64,000 nt of DNA from Mucilaginibacter sp. (GCF_025359345.1 NZ_JANYGQ010000031.1:1-64000), one strand, 5' to 3'; shown: positions 17,069 to 26,684, counted from the first letter of the stretch. Translations and numbers: made by a program. The notes: generated by a model not told the origin, from the sequence alone.

Positions 17069-18190
17069 ATGGGAATTTTTGACAGGTTGATGAAACAGTT
17101 TATTGATGTTATTGAATGGGTGGATGCTTCCAATAATACCATTATCTGGAAGTTTCCGCGGCAGGATAACGAAATTAAGATGGGTGCCAAGCTCACCGTA
17201 CGGGAGAGCCAGGTGGCTGTTTTTATGAACGAAGGCAAAATCGCCGACGTTTTCGGACCGGGCCTGTACACGCTGAATACGCAAAATATGCCGATTTTGA
17301 CCGACCTGAAAAGTTGGAAATATGGCTTTAACAGCCCGTTTAAAGCTGATGTTTATTTTGTGAGCACACGCATGTTCCTTAACCAAAAATGGGGCACACA
17401 AAACCCGGTAATTATCAGGGATGCTGAATTTGGGCCGGTGAGGCTGCGGGCTTATGGTTCATTTAACTTTAGCATAAACGACCCTAAATTATTTATTACA
17501 CAAATATCGGCCACCAATCCCGACTTTCTGACTGAAGACATAAATGGGCAATTGCGCAATATTGCAGTGTCGCGCGGGATGGATTCTATTGCACAGTCGA
17601 AAATTTCACTGCTCGACCTTTCCAGCAACTACGACGAAATATCAAAACTGATAACCGACAAAATTCAGCCTGACTTTGCCGAAATGGGCCTTAATCTTAC
17701 CAAGTTTTTGGTCGAAAATATATCACTGCCACCCGAAGTTGAACAGGCGCTCGACAAGCGGAGCGAGATGGGCATAGTGGGAAATCTTGGGGCCTACGCG
17801 CAGTTCCAGGCGGCAAATGCCATTGAGAAATCGGCCGGGAACAGCATTGGCGGCAACCTTGGGGCAGCAGGCATGGGCCTTGGCGTTGGCGCAGCGATGA
17901 TGGGGCAGGTGGGCAACATTTTTCAAAATAACCAGGTTACACCTGCCGCAAGTGCGCCCCCACCGGTTGCACCACCGCCTGTACCCGAGACGCCGCAATA
18001 TTTTGTTGTGATGAACGGCAAGTCGGAAGGGCCATACAGTATGGAGCAACTTAGCGGCATGGCATCGGGCCAAAGTATTACCGCTGCTACGCTGGTTTGG
18101 AAAAAAGGAATGGCGGCATGGGCTGCGGCCAGCACTTTGACCGAAGTAGCCGATATTTTTAACAATATGCCGCCGGCAATACCCGGTTGA
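17069..18190 (+). CDS. SPFH domain protein with C-terminal GYF-like domain
   Basis: An N-terminal SPFH/YdjI-like domain (about 25-260: KLTVRESQVAVFMNEGKIADVFGPGLYTLNTQNMPI) is followed by a helical stretch, a Gly/Ala-rich region and a Pro-rich linker (about 280-310), then a GYF_2/DUF4339 module (about 315-370: YFVVMNGKSEGPYSMEQL...LVWKKGMAAW). No signal peptide or membrane helix; such proteins coat the inner face of the membrane as oligomers. The next gene, 30 bases downstream, is a zinc-ribbon membrane protein, and the pair resembles the ydjI/ydjG stress module of Bacillus. A PspA homologue is not present here. Confidence 0.85.
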   Translation: MGIFDRLMKQFIDVIEWVDASNNTIIWKFPRQDNEIKMGAKLTVRESQVAVFMNEGKIADVFGPGLYTLNTQNMPILTDLKSWKYGFNSPFKADVYFVSTRMFLNQKWGTQNPVIIRDAEFGPVRLRAYGSFNFSINDPKLFITQISATNPDFLTEDINGQLRNIAVSRGMDSIAQSKISLLDLSSNYDEISKLITDKIQPDFAEMGLNLTKFLVENISLPPEVEQALDKRSEMGIVGNLGAYAQFQAANAIEKSAGNSIGGNLGAAGMGLGVGAAMMGQVGNIFQNNQVTPAASAPPPVAPPPVPETPQYFVVMNGKSEGPYSMEQLSGMASGQSITAATLVWKKGMAAWAAASTLTEVADIFNNMPPAIPG

Positions 18191-18220
18191 TTATAAACCA
18201 AAGCACCTTACCTCATCCTT

Positions 18221-19342
18221 ATGGCATTCGACGAAAAAACTGCGGTAATAACCAATTCTCTTAACTGCAAAGGCTGCGGTGCGGCCCTGCATTTTGAGCC
18301 AGGTACGCAAACTTTAATGTGCGACCATTGCGGCAGTTCCAACGAGATCAGTACGCTGGACGACCATAACACCGAGCCGTTTGCTTTCGACGATTTTGTA
18401 GAGAGTATCCAGTCGTCGACTCTTGACGAAGGAATGCAAACAGTTAGGTGTAATAACTGCGGTTCTACTACGGTTTTAAAGAAAAATGAGACTGCTGATA
18501 AATGCCCTTTCTGTAGTTCAGCCCTGGTGGTTGATTTGTCGGACAACCAGAAATATGTGAAACCGCATTATGTTTTACCTTTTAAGGTTAGCCAGCAAAT
18601 GGCTAAAGATCAATTTTTAACCTGGCTCAAAAGCTTATCCTTCGCCCCGGCCGACCTGATTGCGAAAGTAGGCAATGGTGCATCATCGCCAATCGATGGG
18701 GTTTATTTGCCTTACTGGGTTTACGATGCCAACGCCCTTACCAACTATACCGGCGAACGCGGCGATTACTATTACGTTACCGAAACTTACTACGAAACGG
18801 TAGATGACGAACAGGTAGAGCGTACCAGAGAAGTTAGGCACACCAACTGGTATTCCGTTTTCGGGAATGTTGCCAATATTTTTAAGAATATCATCATCAG
18901 CGCCAGTGCATCAGTATCGCAGGAAACGCTGAACAAACTTGGCGCCTGGGACTTTAGCATGCTGGTTAAATATGATGAACGTTATATCAGCGGGTTCAGG
19001 TCCGAAACATACCAGGTTAGTCCGCAGGATGGCCTGGAACGTTCAAAAGCATCGATGGCCCCGGTTATTCAGCGCACCATAATGCAGGACATTGGCGGCG
19101 ATGAGCAGCGTATCGATAATTCGGAAACCGAACTGCAGGAGGTTATGATTAAATACGTTTTACTACCGATATGGATAAGTTCGTACGTATACAAAAATAA
19201 ATCGTACCAGTTTGCTATTAACGGCTACACCGGGCAAGTAAGCGGCAAACGCCCCTGGAGCGCCGGGAAAATTATCATGCTGATTGTGATTGTATTGGCA
19301 GTTATTGCAGGGATTGTAATGTATTTTAAGAATGCAGGTTGA
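18221..19342 (+). CDS. Zinc-ribbon protein with C-terminal membrane anchor
   Basis: Two N-terminal zinc ribbons: CKGC...CDHC (about residues 13-35) and CNNC...CPFC (about 69-90). The middle (about 105-330) is a soluble domain, including YLPYWVYDA and an ERTREVRHTNWYSVFG segment, and the end is a membrane helix (IIMLIVIVLAVIAGIVMYF) leaving the bulk in the cytoplasm. This architecture matches proteins sometimes misannotated as replication factor Y or TFIIB-type zinc-ribbon proteins. It is almost certainly co-transcribed with the upstream SPFH-GYF gene, suggesting a joint complex at the membrane; the detailed role is inferred. Confidence 0.8.
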   Translation: MAFDEKTAVITNSLNCKGCGAALHFEPGTQTLMCDHCGSSNEISTLDDHNTEPFAFDDFVESIQSSTLDEGMQTVRCNNCGSTTVLKKNETADKCPFCSSALVVDLSDNQKYVKPHYVLPFKVSQQMAKDQFLTWLKSLSFAPADLIAKVGNGASSPIDGVYLPYWVYDANALTNYTGERGDYYYVTETYYETVDDEQVERTREVRHTNWYSVFGNVANIFKNIIISASASVSQETLNKLGAWDFSMLVKYDERYISGFRSETYQVSPQDGLERSKASMAPVIQRTIMQDIGGDEQRIDNSETELQEVMIKYVLLPIWISSYVYKNKSYQFAINGYTGQVSGKRPWSAGKIIMLIVIVLAVIAGIVMYFKNAG

Positions 19343-19348
19343 TTTAGA

Positions 19349-19390
19349 ATAGTCTTGAGTCTTGAGTCGAAAGTCCTAAGTTGCAAACTA
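19349..19390. repeat. Solo arm of the AAGTCTTGAGTC repeat family
   Basis: AGTCTTGAGTCTTGAGTCGAAAGTCCTAAGTTGCAA is one arm of the family seen complete at 5761-5887 and 42243-42316. It lies just after the zinc-ribbon gene. Confidence 0.5.
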
Positions 19391-19481
19391 TTAAAGTGCG
19401 ATGGCAACTAAATAGAGTATGCCCGCGTACCGTAATTATACAGCCGCAGCCTGTAAGTGGCCCTCATAAGCGTAAATAAGT

Positions 19482-19862
19482 ATGAAATTTCATCACATAG
19501 GTGTTGCCTGCAAAAACATTGATGAGGAAATAGCCAATATTTCTAAAATTCACACCATTACTAAACAAACCGACAAAGTCATTGATGCCCAACAAAATGC
19601 AGAGTTGCTTTTGCTAACCCTGGCCGATGGCACTAACATGGAATTGATAGCAGGCAAACAGGTGGAGACATTCGTCAAAAAAAACATCACGTATTACCAT
19701 ATTTGTTTCGAGGTGGATGACATCCTAGCCGAAATAGACCGGCTGGTGGCTGAAGGCGCATTTTTAGTTTCGCCGCCAAAGCCTGCTGTATTGTTCGGTA
19801 ACCGGCTGGTGGCGTTCCTCAATGTGTCGTACGGGTTGATTGAATTGCTAAACTCAAATTAA
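19482..19862 (+). CDS. VOC (glyoxalase-like) family protein
   Basis: 126 residues with the vicinal oxygen chelate pattern: metal-ligand His in MKFHHIGVACKNID near the N-terminus, Glu in LADGTNMELIAG (about 55), His in TYYHICFEVDDI (about 74) and Glu in a final GLIELLNSN. The order H-E-H-E resembles methylmalonyl-CoA epimerase and related VOC enzymes. It is the first gene of a tight operon with an MBOAT acyltransferase (6-base gap) and an SGNH-like protein, so its substrate may be an acyl or acyl-carrier intermediate. The substrate is not identifiable from sequence. Confidence 0.8.
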   Translation: MKFHHIGVACKNIDEEIANISKIHTITKQTDKVIDAQQNAELLLLTLADGTNMELIAGKQVETFVKKNITYYHICFEVDDILAEIDRLVAEGAFLVSPPKPAVLFGNRLVAFLNVSYGLIELLNSN

Positions 19863-19868
19863 ACGCAG

Positions 19869-21308
19869 ATGCTGTTTGCCTCCATACTATTTGCGTGTTT
19901 TTTTATTGTGTTTTTCCTGTTGTACTGGTATGTATTTAGCGGTAGCCTCAAATTTCAAAATCTTTTAATATTAACCGGCAGCTATCTATTTTATGCCTGG
20001 TGGGATTGGCGTTTTCTCTTGCTGCTCATCGGCAGCTCAATCATCAGCTATTTTTTAGGCATCGGCATTGGCAAAACCGGCAATAAACAACGCCGCAGCC
20101 TTTTATTGTGGATAGGCTTATTGCAAGGGTTGGGCTGCCTGGTGTTTTTTAAATATTTTAATTTTCTTGTTGGGTCGATGGCAGGCGCTTTTGCCTGGTT
20201 TAATGTGAAGGTTGAAGTGCAAACACTTAATATTATCCTTCCGCTTGGCATAAGCTTTTACACCTTTCGTATAATCAGTTATTTGCTGGATATTAAAAAT
20301 GGAAAGATACAGCCAACAACTAGCCTGGTTACGTTTTGCTCGTACGTCGCATTTTTTCCAAGCCTTATTGCGGGGCCTATCGACAGGCCGAAGACGCTTA
20401 TCCCTCAACTGGAAAAAGAAAGGACATTTGACTACAACCAGGCAGCAGACGGTTTGCGCCAAATTTTGTGGGGACTGTTCAAAAAAATTGTAATTGCAGA
20501 TAATTGTGCCGCGTTTACCAACGATGTGCTTAGTCATTACCAAACTTTGCCCGCGAGCGCTTTGCTGTTCAGCATGGCTTTGTTTGCTATACAGGTTTAC
20601 GCCGATTTTTCGGGCTACTCTGATATCGCAATCGGCTTGGCAAGCCTGCTGGGTTTTAAAATTACGCGCAACTTTAACTACCCTTTCTTCGCCCAAAATA
20701 TTGCCGGTTTTTGGCGCAGGTGGCACATCTCGCTCACATCGTGGTTAACCGACTATGTGTTTACGCCACTAAGCGTATACTTCCGTGCTTATAGTAAGTT
20801 CGGGTTAATATTGGCTATACTGATAAATTTTACCCTGATTGGCATATGGCATGGCGCTAGCTGGACTTTCGTGTTTTTTGGTTTTTTAAACGGTTGTTTG
20901 TACATCCCGCTAATATTAAACGGCACGCTCAGTAAAAAGAAAAAAAATACACAAGACGTCCTTAAAACATTTTTAAATATCGCAGGCATGTTCGTCCTGC
21001 TGATGTTTACCTTCCTTATTTTTCGTGCCGAAACCCTTGCCCAGGCATTTGATTATTACCGCCGCTTATTTTCGCCATCGTTATTCAAAGGCTTTGTGAT
21101 TACCGAAAAGGTAAATATGGCAGCTGCGCTTTTGGCCATCATCATCATGTTTATTGCGGAGTGGAAACAGCGCGATAAAGAACATGCATTGCAAATGGAT
21201 GGTGTTGAAAAAACAGGTGCAAAGATGTTAATATACTACGGACTGGTACTCTTCATCCTTGTATTCAGCGCCACCAATATAACCGACTTTGTCTATTTTA
21301 AATTTTGA
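19869..21308 (+). CDS. MBOAT family membrane-bound O-acyltransferase (AlgI/DltB-like)
   Basis: Polytopic membrane enzyme of 479 residues with 10 or more helices. It shows the conserved MBOAT core: FWRRWHISLTSWLTDYVFTPL (His286 region) and the invariant His328 in GIWHGASWTFVFFGFLNG, the putative acyl-transfer residue. Family members move acyl groups across the membrane onto polysaccharides, teichoic acids or proteins, usually with an SGNH/DltD-like partner. That partner follows here after 3 bases. The acceptor is unknown; there are no alginate or cellulose synthesis genes in the window. Confidence 0.92.
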   Translation: MLFASILFACFFIVFFLLYWYVFSGSLKFQNLLILTGSYLFYAWWDWRFLLLLIGSSIISYFLGIGIGKTGNKQRRSLLLWIGLLQGLGCLVFFKYFNFLVGSMAGAFAWFNVKVEVQTLNIILPLGISFYTFRIISYLLDIKNGKIQPTTSLVTFCSYVAFFPSLIAGPIDRPKTLIPQLEKERTFDYNQAADGLRQILWGLFKKIVIADNCAAFTNDVLSHYQTLPASALLFSMALFAIQVYADFSGYSDIAIGLASLLGFKITRNFNYPFFAQNIAGFWRRWHISLTSWLTDYVFTPLSVYFRAYSKFGLILAILINFTLIGIWHGASWTFVFFGFLNGCLYIPLILNGTLSKKKKNTQDVLKTFLNIAGMFVLLMFTFLIFRAETLAQAFDYYRRLFSPSLFKGFVITEKVNMAAALLAIIIMFIAEWKQRDKEHALQMDGVEKTGAKMLIYYGLVLFILVFSATNITDFVYFKF

Positions 21309-21311
21309 AGG

Positions 21312-22223
21312 ATGAAGAAAGGGCAGTTAAATAAATTCGTGATAAAGGCAATGTTGTTTGTGCTGCCGGTCTTTGTCCTTTTCGGGATATTGCTCCGACT
21401 TGGATTTGCGCCTATTGTTACCAGTTCGGGTTTGTTCGATGCAAAAATGCGGCATATAAAAAAGCAGCACGTTAAACAGGTAAACCTGATGGCAATTGGT
21501 TCGTCAATAACACTGTATGAACTAAAGTCGGACCTGGTAACTCAAAGCCTGGACACTTCTTATTATAATTTTGCCTCGTGGGGCATCCAAATAAACGATA
21601 TGCGGTTGATGCTTTACAAATTTATACCAGAGCATCGGCCTAAATATGTTATTATATGCGCTTCGCTGGGCGAATTTATGTCGCCGCCGAACCCAACATA
21701 TTTAAATTATCTAAATACGCCAGGTTTTATCAGGAACAACCTGCCTGAACTTTTTTACCTCAAAAATTATAACTCCATCCATCAAATTATATGGCGAAAA
21801 TATTTTGAATACCCCATTAGTTTTGATGTACAAGGCGGCGCATCGTTAACCGTTAAGCCAAAGGATATCAATCGTAAAATGTGGGATGCTCACGACGAGT
21901 TTCCAACCAAGTACACCCAAAGTAATTATAACGGGTTGGATAGTTTGGCTGTGTGGCTAAAACAACAAAACATCAAATTTATTTTTGTGCAGGCGCCTAT
22001 CAAAAAATCGTACGCTAATACCGCTTACTACCAGCAACGGATCAATACACATTTTGATAAATGCCGCTCAATTATTGAGAGCCGGGGCGGCATTTATTTG
22101 AATTACTACGACACCACGATTTTTACAGACAGTTTATTCGTGGACCAATATCACTTGCAGAATGCGGGAGCCATTGTTTTTACAAAAGAAATAGTTGCTG
22201 ATTTAAAAAAGGTGATTAAATGA
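21312..22223 (+). CDS. SGNH/GDSL-like protein, probable partner of the MBOAT
   Basis: One N-terminal membrane anchor (about residues 10-30), then a periplasmic SGNH-like domain. The nucleophile region reads LMAIGSSITLYEL (Ser65 in the GDS position) and the C-terminal pair Asp278/His281 in VDQYHLQNAGA completes a Ser-Asp-His triad. This arrangement is that of AlgJ/AlgX, PatB and DltD-like proteins, which complete acyl transfer to the final acceptor after an MBOAT has exported the acyl group. The gene begins 3 bases after the MBOAT stop and ends the operon. Family assignment by motif; overall similarity to any named member is not visible. Confidence 0.75.
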   Translation: MKKGQLNKFVIKAMLFVLPVFVLFGILLRLGFAPIVTSSGLFDAKMRHIKKQHVKQVNLMAIGSSITLYELKSDLVTQSLDTSYYNFASWGIQINDMRLMLYKFIPEHRPKYVIICASLGEFMSPPNPTYLNYLNTPGFIRNNLPELFYLKNYNSIHQIIWRKYFEYPISFDVQGGASLTVKPKDINRKMWDAHDEFPTKYTQSNYNGLDSLAVWLKQQNIKFIFVQAPIKKSYANTAYYQQRINTHFDKCRSIIESRGGIYLNYYDTTIFTDSLFVDQYHLQNAGAIVFTKEIVADLKKVIK

Positions 22224-22270
22224 ATGGGACATGTGGAATACAAGGTGGCAGTAAATAGCTACGTTGTAAT

Positions 22271-22963
22271 TTACTGCTGAGAATTCTTTACTTGCTTAAA
22301 CTTTAAGCAATTTGAAGCCCTGTCCATATCCTTAAAAAATTCGGGCCCTTTATCGTTGGTAAAACAGACGGCCACTATTATGCCGGTATGATCCTTTTGA
22401 AGGGTAATCAGCAGGGCGTACTTATAATGTTTGGTTTCCGGCATATCCAGCAAAGTTAACAGGTATGATTTTCCTGCATCGGCGTTATAACGCGTGAGCA
22501 CTTCAGGGGGCATAGGTTTTACGAAAAATTTATTTTCGCCAGTAAATGCTGCGGCGTGCGCTTGTGCTATTAAATTATAAGTCGAGTCTGGGTTGGCGAG
22601 CTCTGCATTAGGCCTGCCTTGTGCATTTTGATAGCTGGCCCAGTTTTCTTTTTGCGATTTTACCTGCAACCATATTTCAAAATCCTTGCCCGGCAGTGTC
22701 ATGGCATAGTCGAACGAAAGATCTTCATTATCGGGTGCTTTAATTTCTTTAAAGCCTCTGGGGAACCTAAAATTCACGTCAGCGTGGGTAGCAAGCTTTA
22801 TAAATTCGGCAAGCTGGTGGCTCATAGGGGCCGGCTTAACCGCAGGCGCAGATCGTTTCACAACTGTAACCGACTGTTTTGGCTGCGCAATCGCCTGCGA
22901 AATACTGAGCAAAAGTATTGCGGTAACTAATATTTGCTTAATTTGCTTAAAACCAATCTTCAT
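22271..22963 (-). CDS. Secreted hypothetical protein
   Basis: 230 residues starting with a clear signal peptide (KQILVTAILLLSISQAIAQ, cleavage after about residue 26). The mature part contains FRFPRGFKEIKAPDNEDLSFDYAM and a C-terminal region of alternating hydrophobics (YALLITLQKDHTGIIVAVCF), suggesting a mixed alpha/beta domain. I do not recognise a family. The gene is convergent with the SGNH gene and transcribed alone; its upstream region is shared with the divergent APC permease. Confidence 0.7.
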   Translation of the reverse strand: MKIGFKQIKQILVTAILLLSISQAIAQPKQSVTVVKRSAPAVKPAPMSHQLAEFIKLATHADVNFRFPRGFKEIKAPDNEDLSFDYAMTLPGKDFEIWLQVKSQKENWASYQNAQGRPNAELANPDSTYNLIAQAHAAAFTGENKFFVKPMPPEVLTRYNADAGKSYLLTLLDMPETKHYKYALLITLQKDHTGIIVAVCFTNDKGPEFFKDMDRASNCLKFKQVKNSQQ

Positions 22964-23074
22964 TACCGCGCAAACAATAGAATTATTATTAATTAACAGG
23001 GATCTAAAGCTAACAAATTTAAAATATTAATTTAAAAAATAAATCTTAAAACAAACAAATCGCATATTTTTCAC

Positions 23075-24412
23075 ATGAGTATCAAGCCCATCCTTAACCG
23101 TTTCGACCTTACCATGATCGTTATTAGCCTGGTAATAGGCATGGGTATTTTTGCCGCACCTGGCGAAGTTGCCATAAAAGCGGGCAATGCCTGGGTTTTT
23201 TTTGGCGCGTGGATATTTGGCGGACTGATTAGTTTTTGCGGCGCACTCACCTTTGCGGAAATTGGCGCACGTTACCCGGCTACCGGCGGCTTTTACAAAG
23301 TTTTTTCGTATTGCTACCACCCTGCGTTTGCATTTATGATTAACTGGGTTCTGGTTATCAGCAACGCGGCATCGGTTGGGGCGGTTGCTCTTATTGGGGC
23401 CGACTATATCAGGCCTTTTTTGCTCCCCGAAAGTTTGCAGAATGATTTGGGAACCAAAATTATCACCATTGGCTCGGTGCTCATTTTATACGTAATTAAC
23501 TTTTTGGGCATTAAAATGAGCGCCCGCACCCAAAACCTGCTGATAATATTTAAACTGAGCATGATACTGCTTATCTGCTCAACCGTATTTAAAAGTAATG
23601 TGAACCCGGTAAGCATCCAGGCTGTGCCATATAGCGGTAACATTATTACTTCGGTTGGTTTAAGCCTGGTTGCCGTGTTTTTTTGCTATGGCGGCTACCA
23701 GCAAACCATCAATTTTGGCGGCGATATTATTAACGCCAAACGCAATATTCCGAAGGCCATTGCGGCAGGCATGTTTGTAATACTGGCTATGTACCTGGGT
23801 ATTAATTATGCTTATTACCATGTTTTGGGTATTGGCGGCCTGCAGCAAACACCATCGCTGGCTGCAAAAATGGTGGGGGTTATTTTTGGCGATACCGGCT
23901 ACAAGGTTACTTCGCTGATGATATTTTTATCGGTGCTGGCTTTTGTAAATGTGAATGTGCTGGCCAACCCGCGCGTATATTATGCTATGGCCGAGGATGG
24001 TATTTTACCGCCTATATTTAAAAAGGTTAACCCCAAAACACAGGTGCAGGAATTCGGGATGTCGTTTTTTGTGGCGGCGGTAGTTGTGGTGCTGTTTTTT
24101 GTATCGAAGTTTAGCGAGATGCTAAAATATGTAATGTTTTTTGATACCATAGGTCTTTCGCTGGCGGCTGTCGCGATATTCATCCTGCGCAAAAAAACCA
24201 AAGAACTTGATGGTACAGGTATTTACACTATCAAATGGTTTCCGTTTGTACCGGTGGTTTTTATAATTTCGTACTGGTTTGTAACCATTAATATTTTTAT
24301 CACTTTTAAAGAAAATCCATATGCTGCGCTGATCTGCCTGGCGACATACGCTGTTGGGCTGATTATTTATTACGCGTGCACTTACAAGAAGAAACAAGGG
24401 ACAATAACATAA
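23075..24412 (+). CDS. APC family amino acid permease
   Basis: 445 residues with 12 predicted membrane helices. The N-terminus has the APC signature (LTMIVISLVIGMGIFAAPGEVAIKAG, helix 1 with the GxGIF-type break), followed by FGGLISFCGALTFAEIGARYPATGG-like helix 2 sequence and a long run of conserved helices to the C-terminus. Proton- or cation-coupled uptake or exchange of amino acids at the inner membrane is expected. The next gene, a PLP-dependent trans-sulfuration-type enzyme, starts one base after its stop codon, which points to sulfur amino acids as a possible substrate. Confidence 0.9.
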   Translation: MSIKPILNRFDLTMIVISLVIGMGIFAAPGEVAIKAGNAWVFFGAWIFGGLISFCGALTFAEIGARYPATGGFYKVFSYCYHPAFAFMINWVLVISNAASVGAVALIGADYIRPFLLPESLQNDLGTKIITIGSVLILYVINFLGIKMSARTQNLLIIFKLSMILLICSTVFKSNVNPVSIQAVPYSGNIITSVGLSLVAVFFCYGGYQQTINFGGDIINAKRNIPKAIAAGMFVILAMYLGINYAYYHVLGIGGLQQTPSLAAKMVGVIFGDTGYKVTSLMIFLSVLAFVNVNVLANPRVYYAMAEDGILPPIFKKVNPKTQVQEFGMSFFVAAVVVVLFFVSKFSEMLKYVMFFDTIGLSLAAVAIFILRKKTKELDGTGIYTIKWFPFVPVVFIISYWFVTINIFITFKENPYAALICLATYAVGLIIYYACTYKKKQGTIT

Positions 24413-24413
24413 C

Positions 24414-25577
24414 ATGGAACTATCGTATATACTGAATGAACTTGGCGAAGAACGGGGCGACTACTTTAACGCCGTATCGCCGCCTATCATTCAAACCAGC
24501 AATTTTACTTTTAATAGCGTAAGCGATTTCCGGGTAGCCCTGGCCGAAGAATTTGACGCGATGTTGTATTCGCGCGGGCAAAATCCAACTATTAATATTT
24601 TGCGTAAAAAGCTGGCCGCGCTTGATGGAGCGGAAGACGCCCTGGTTTTCAGCAGCGGCATAGCAGCTGTTACCGTTCCCATACTTGCACTGCTGCAACA
24701 AGGCGACCATGCGGTGGTTGTTGAAAATCCCTATAGCTGGACCATAAAGCTTTTTAATAACCTGCTGCCAAAATTTGGCATTACTGCAACTTATGTTGAT
24801 GGCAGCGACTTGCAGCAAATTGAAAATGCCATCCAATCCAATACTAAACTCATCTACCTTGAAAGCCCCAATACCTTTAGCTATGAGTTGCAGGACCTGA
24901 AAGCAGTTGCCGATATAGCCAAATCAAAAGGCATCATCACCATGATTGATAACAGTTATTGCGGTCCCCTTTACCAGCAGCCTATTGCCCTGGGGATTGA
25001 TCTGGTGGCGCAATCGGCAACCAAATACCTGGGCGGGCATTCGGACGTGGTGGCAGGTGTGGTAACCGGCAGCCACGAATTGATAAAAAAGATATTTAAC
25101 AATGAATTTTTGAATATCGGCCCCGCACTTTCGCCGCACTCAGCCTGGTTGCTTATCAGGGGACTGCGTACGCTGCCCTTGCGTATGCAGCGCAGCTTTG
25201 AAACCGCCAAAATCGTTACGGCATGGTTGCAGCAACATCCTGCAATAGACAAAATACTGTGGCCATTTTTGCCCGGTTTTAAACAGGCAGAACTGGCAAA
25301 AAAACAAATGCAGGGTTGCGGCAGTATGTTTAGTTTTACGCTAAAGAACTCATCGGTACAAAAAATAGAAACCTTTTGCGACGGCTTGAAGCATATTTTA
25401 ATGGCCGTATCATGGGGTGGGCACGAGAGTTTAATAATACCCGCCATAGCAGGTGTAGCCAAAAATGATTACGACCCCAGCAACCTGCGTCACCAGTTAA
25501 TCCGGATGTATGCCGGGCTTGAAGACGCGGATTATTTGATAAGGGATTTGGAACAGGCGCTGGCGTTGGTTGATTAA
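24414..25577 (+). CDS. PLP-dependent trans-sulfuration enzyme family protein (Cys/Met metabolism)
   Basis: 387 residues of fold-type I Cys/Met metabolism PLP enzymes (cystathionine gamma-synthase, beta- and gamma-lyases, methionine gamma-lyase). Key elements: the YSRGQNPT motif near residue 52, SSGIAAVT loop (80-87), Asp179 in MIDNSYCGPLYQQP, and the PLP lysine Lys204 in SATKYLGGHSDVVAG. The C-terminal MAVSWGGHESL motif is also typical. Sequence alone does not separate lyase from synthase. Immediate coupling to the APC permease gene (one-base gap) favours catabolism of an imported amino acid over biosynthesis. Confidence 0.88.
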   Translation: MELSYILNELGEERGDYFNAVSPPIIQTSNFTFNSVSDFRVALAEEFDAMLYSRGQNPTINILRKKLAALDGAEDALVFSSGIAAVTVPILALLQQGDHAVVVENPYSWTIKLFNNLLPKFGITATYVDGSDLQQIENAIQSNTKLIYLESPNTFSYELQDLKAVADIAKSKGIITMIDNSYCGPLYQQPIALGIDLVAQSATKYLGGHSDVVAGVVTGSHELIKKIFNNEFLNIGPALSPHSAWLLIRGLRTLPLRMQRSFETAKIVTAWLQQHPAIDKILWPFLPGFKQAELAKKQMQGCGSMFSFTLKNSSVQKIETFCDGLKHILMAVSWGGHESLIIPAIAGVAKNDYDPSNLRHQLIRMYAGLEDADYLIRDLEQALALVD

Positions 25578-25706
25578 TTAATGAACTGCACGTGTTCTGC
25601 TGAAAAAATAGCGAGAAACAATATCGCCCGGCATTAGTTTTTAATCAATCCGTTAACACATTTTGTTATTTTAGCGGCTTTATTGAAAGAGTCGCGAATA
25701 TTGTAT

Positions 25707-26684
25707 ATGAACATAGTTGTCCGCAAGCATATCCCCCAATATTTATATATTTTATTAATCGTTTTTCCATTAGGGATGGTTTCGTGCCGTCATCATGTAC
25801 CGGAAAGGGTAAAGTTCAAGGAAAAGCTACAGGTTGATAAAGTAAAAGCGCAGGCCCTGCTAAAAAGTATAAAGGGGATAAAATATACTGAGGTTAAACG
25901 TACGTTTGATAACGGCCTGTCGTTTAGCCGGGTTGGTTACCAGTTGGTGCCCGAGTGGCAAATATCTTTCCCATCTACCGATTCGGTAAATATTTACAGC
26001 CCGAAAAAGAAGAGGTTTATGAACACTCCTGTGGTTTTCGATCATGACTCGGTTTACAACGTGGCCTGGGCATGGCTTAAGCTTAAATATATTAAAAAGG
26101 ATAGCATGCAGTTTATGGTGCTTCATGTACACGATAATATTATACAAGAAGAGAAAACGCATGTTTTTATGACGTTTTACACTAACGATTACATAAAAAA
26201 TGTGCTGCATACTGAGCCCTCAAAAGTGTGGAGGCCCAGCAGGAAAGATACTGCTTATATAAAAGCCAAAATTGCGCTGGCTGATAAAGTAATCGATAGC
26301 GCCTTTGCGGGTACCGAACCTGTAGTTTTAACGCCGAAGACACCATTAATTTCGGTTAAAAAATATGTAACGCCCGATAATGACTTAGATGGAGGCATGG
26401 GGTTTGATGATTATCTTTCGCCGACTTATGATATTACCATTCACAAAGCTTACACCGATTTTTACTACTCCTACTCGGCATTTGTTGACGAAAAAGGTAC
26501 AATTACTTTCCGTAAAACACTAACGTTTACTTATCCCGAGTTTAAAAAGGCTAGTGATGATGCTATGAAGGGTATTACCGACGGCTACCTTAAGCTTTAC
26601 CTTAACACCACACCCGGGAAAACGCTCGGCATTCCACACAAAAGCATTGTTATTTTGAAAGTAACAGGGGTTAAAAAAAACTAA
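25707..26684 (+). CDS. Hypothetical lipoprotein
   Basis: 325 residues from ATG 25707; a TTG 24 bases upstream is possible but would put eight unhelpful residues before the signal peptide. The N-terminus has a basic start and hydrophobic core ending in LGMVSCRHH, a plausible lipobox with Cys about residue 28. The rest shows no recognised domain; it alternates charged and aromatic segments (DFYYSYSAFVDEKGTITFRKTLTFTYPEF). Probably periplasmic or outer-membrane anchored. Monocistronic. Confidence 0.65.
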   Translation: MNIVVRKHIPQYLYILLIVFPLGMVSCRHHVPERVKFKEKLQVDKVKAQALLKSIKGIKYTEVKRTFDNGLSFSRVGYQLVPEWQISFPSTDSVNIYSPKKKRFMNTPVVFDHDSVYNVAWAWLKLKYIKKDSMQFMVLHVHDNIIQEEKTHVFMTFYTNDYIKNVLHTEPSKVWRPSRKDTAYIKAKIALADKVIDSAFAGTEPVVLTPKTPLISVKKYVTPDNDLDGGMGFDDYLSPTYDITIHKAYTDFYYSYSAFVDEKGTITFRKTLTFTYPEFKKASDDAMKGITDGYLKLYLNTTPGKTLGIPHKSIVILKVTGVKKN

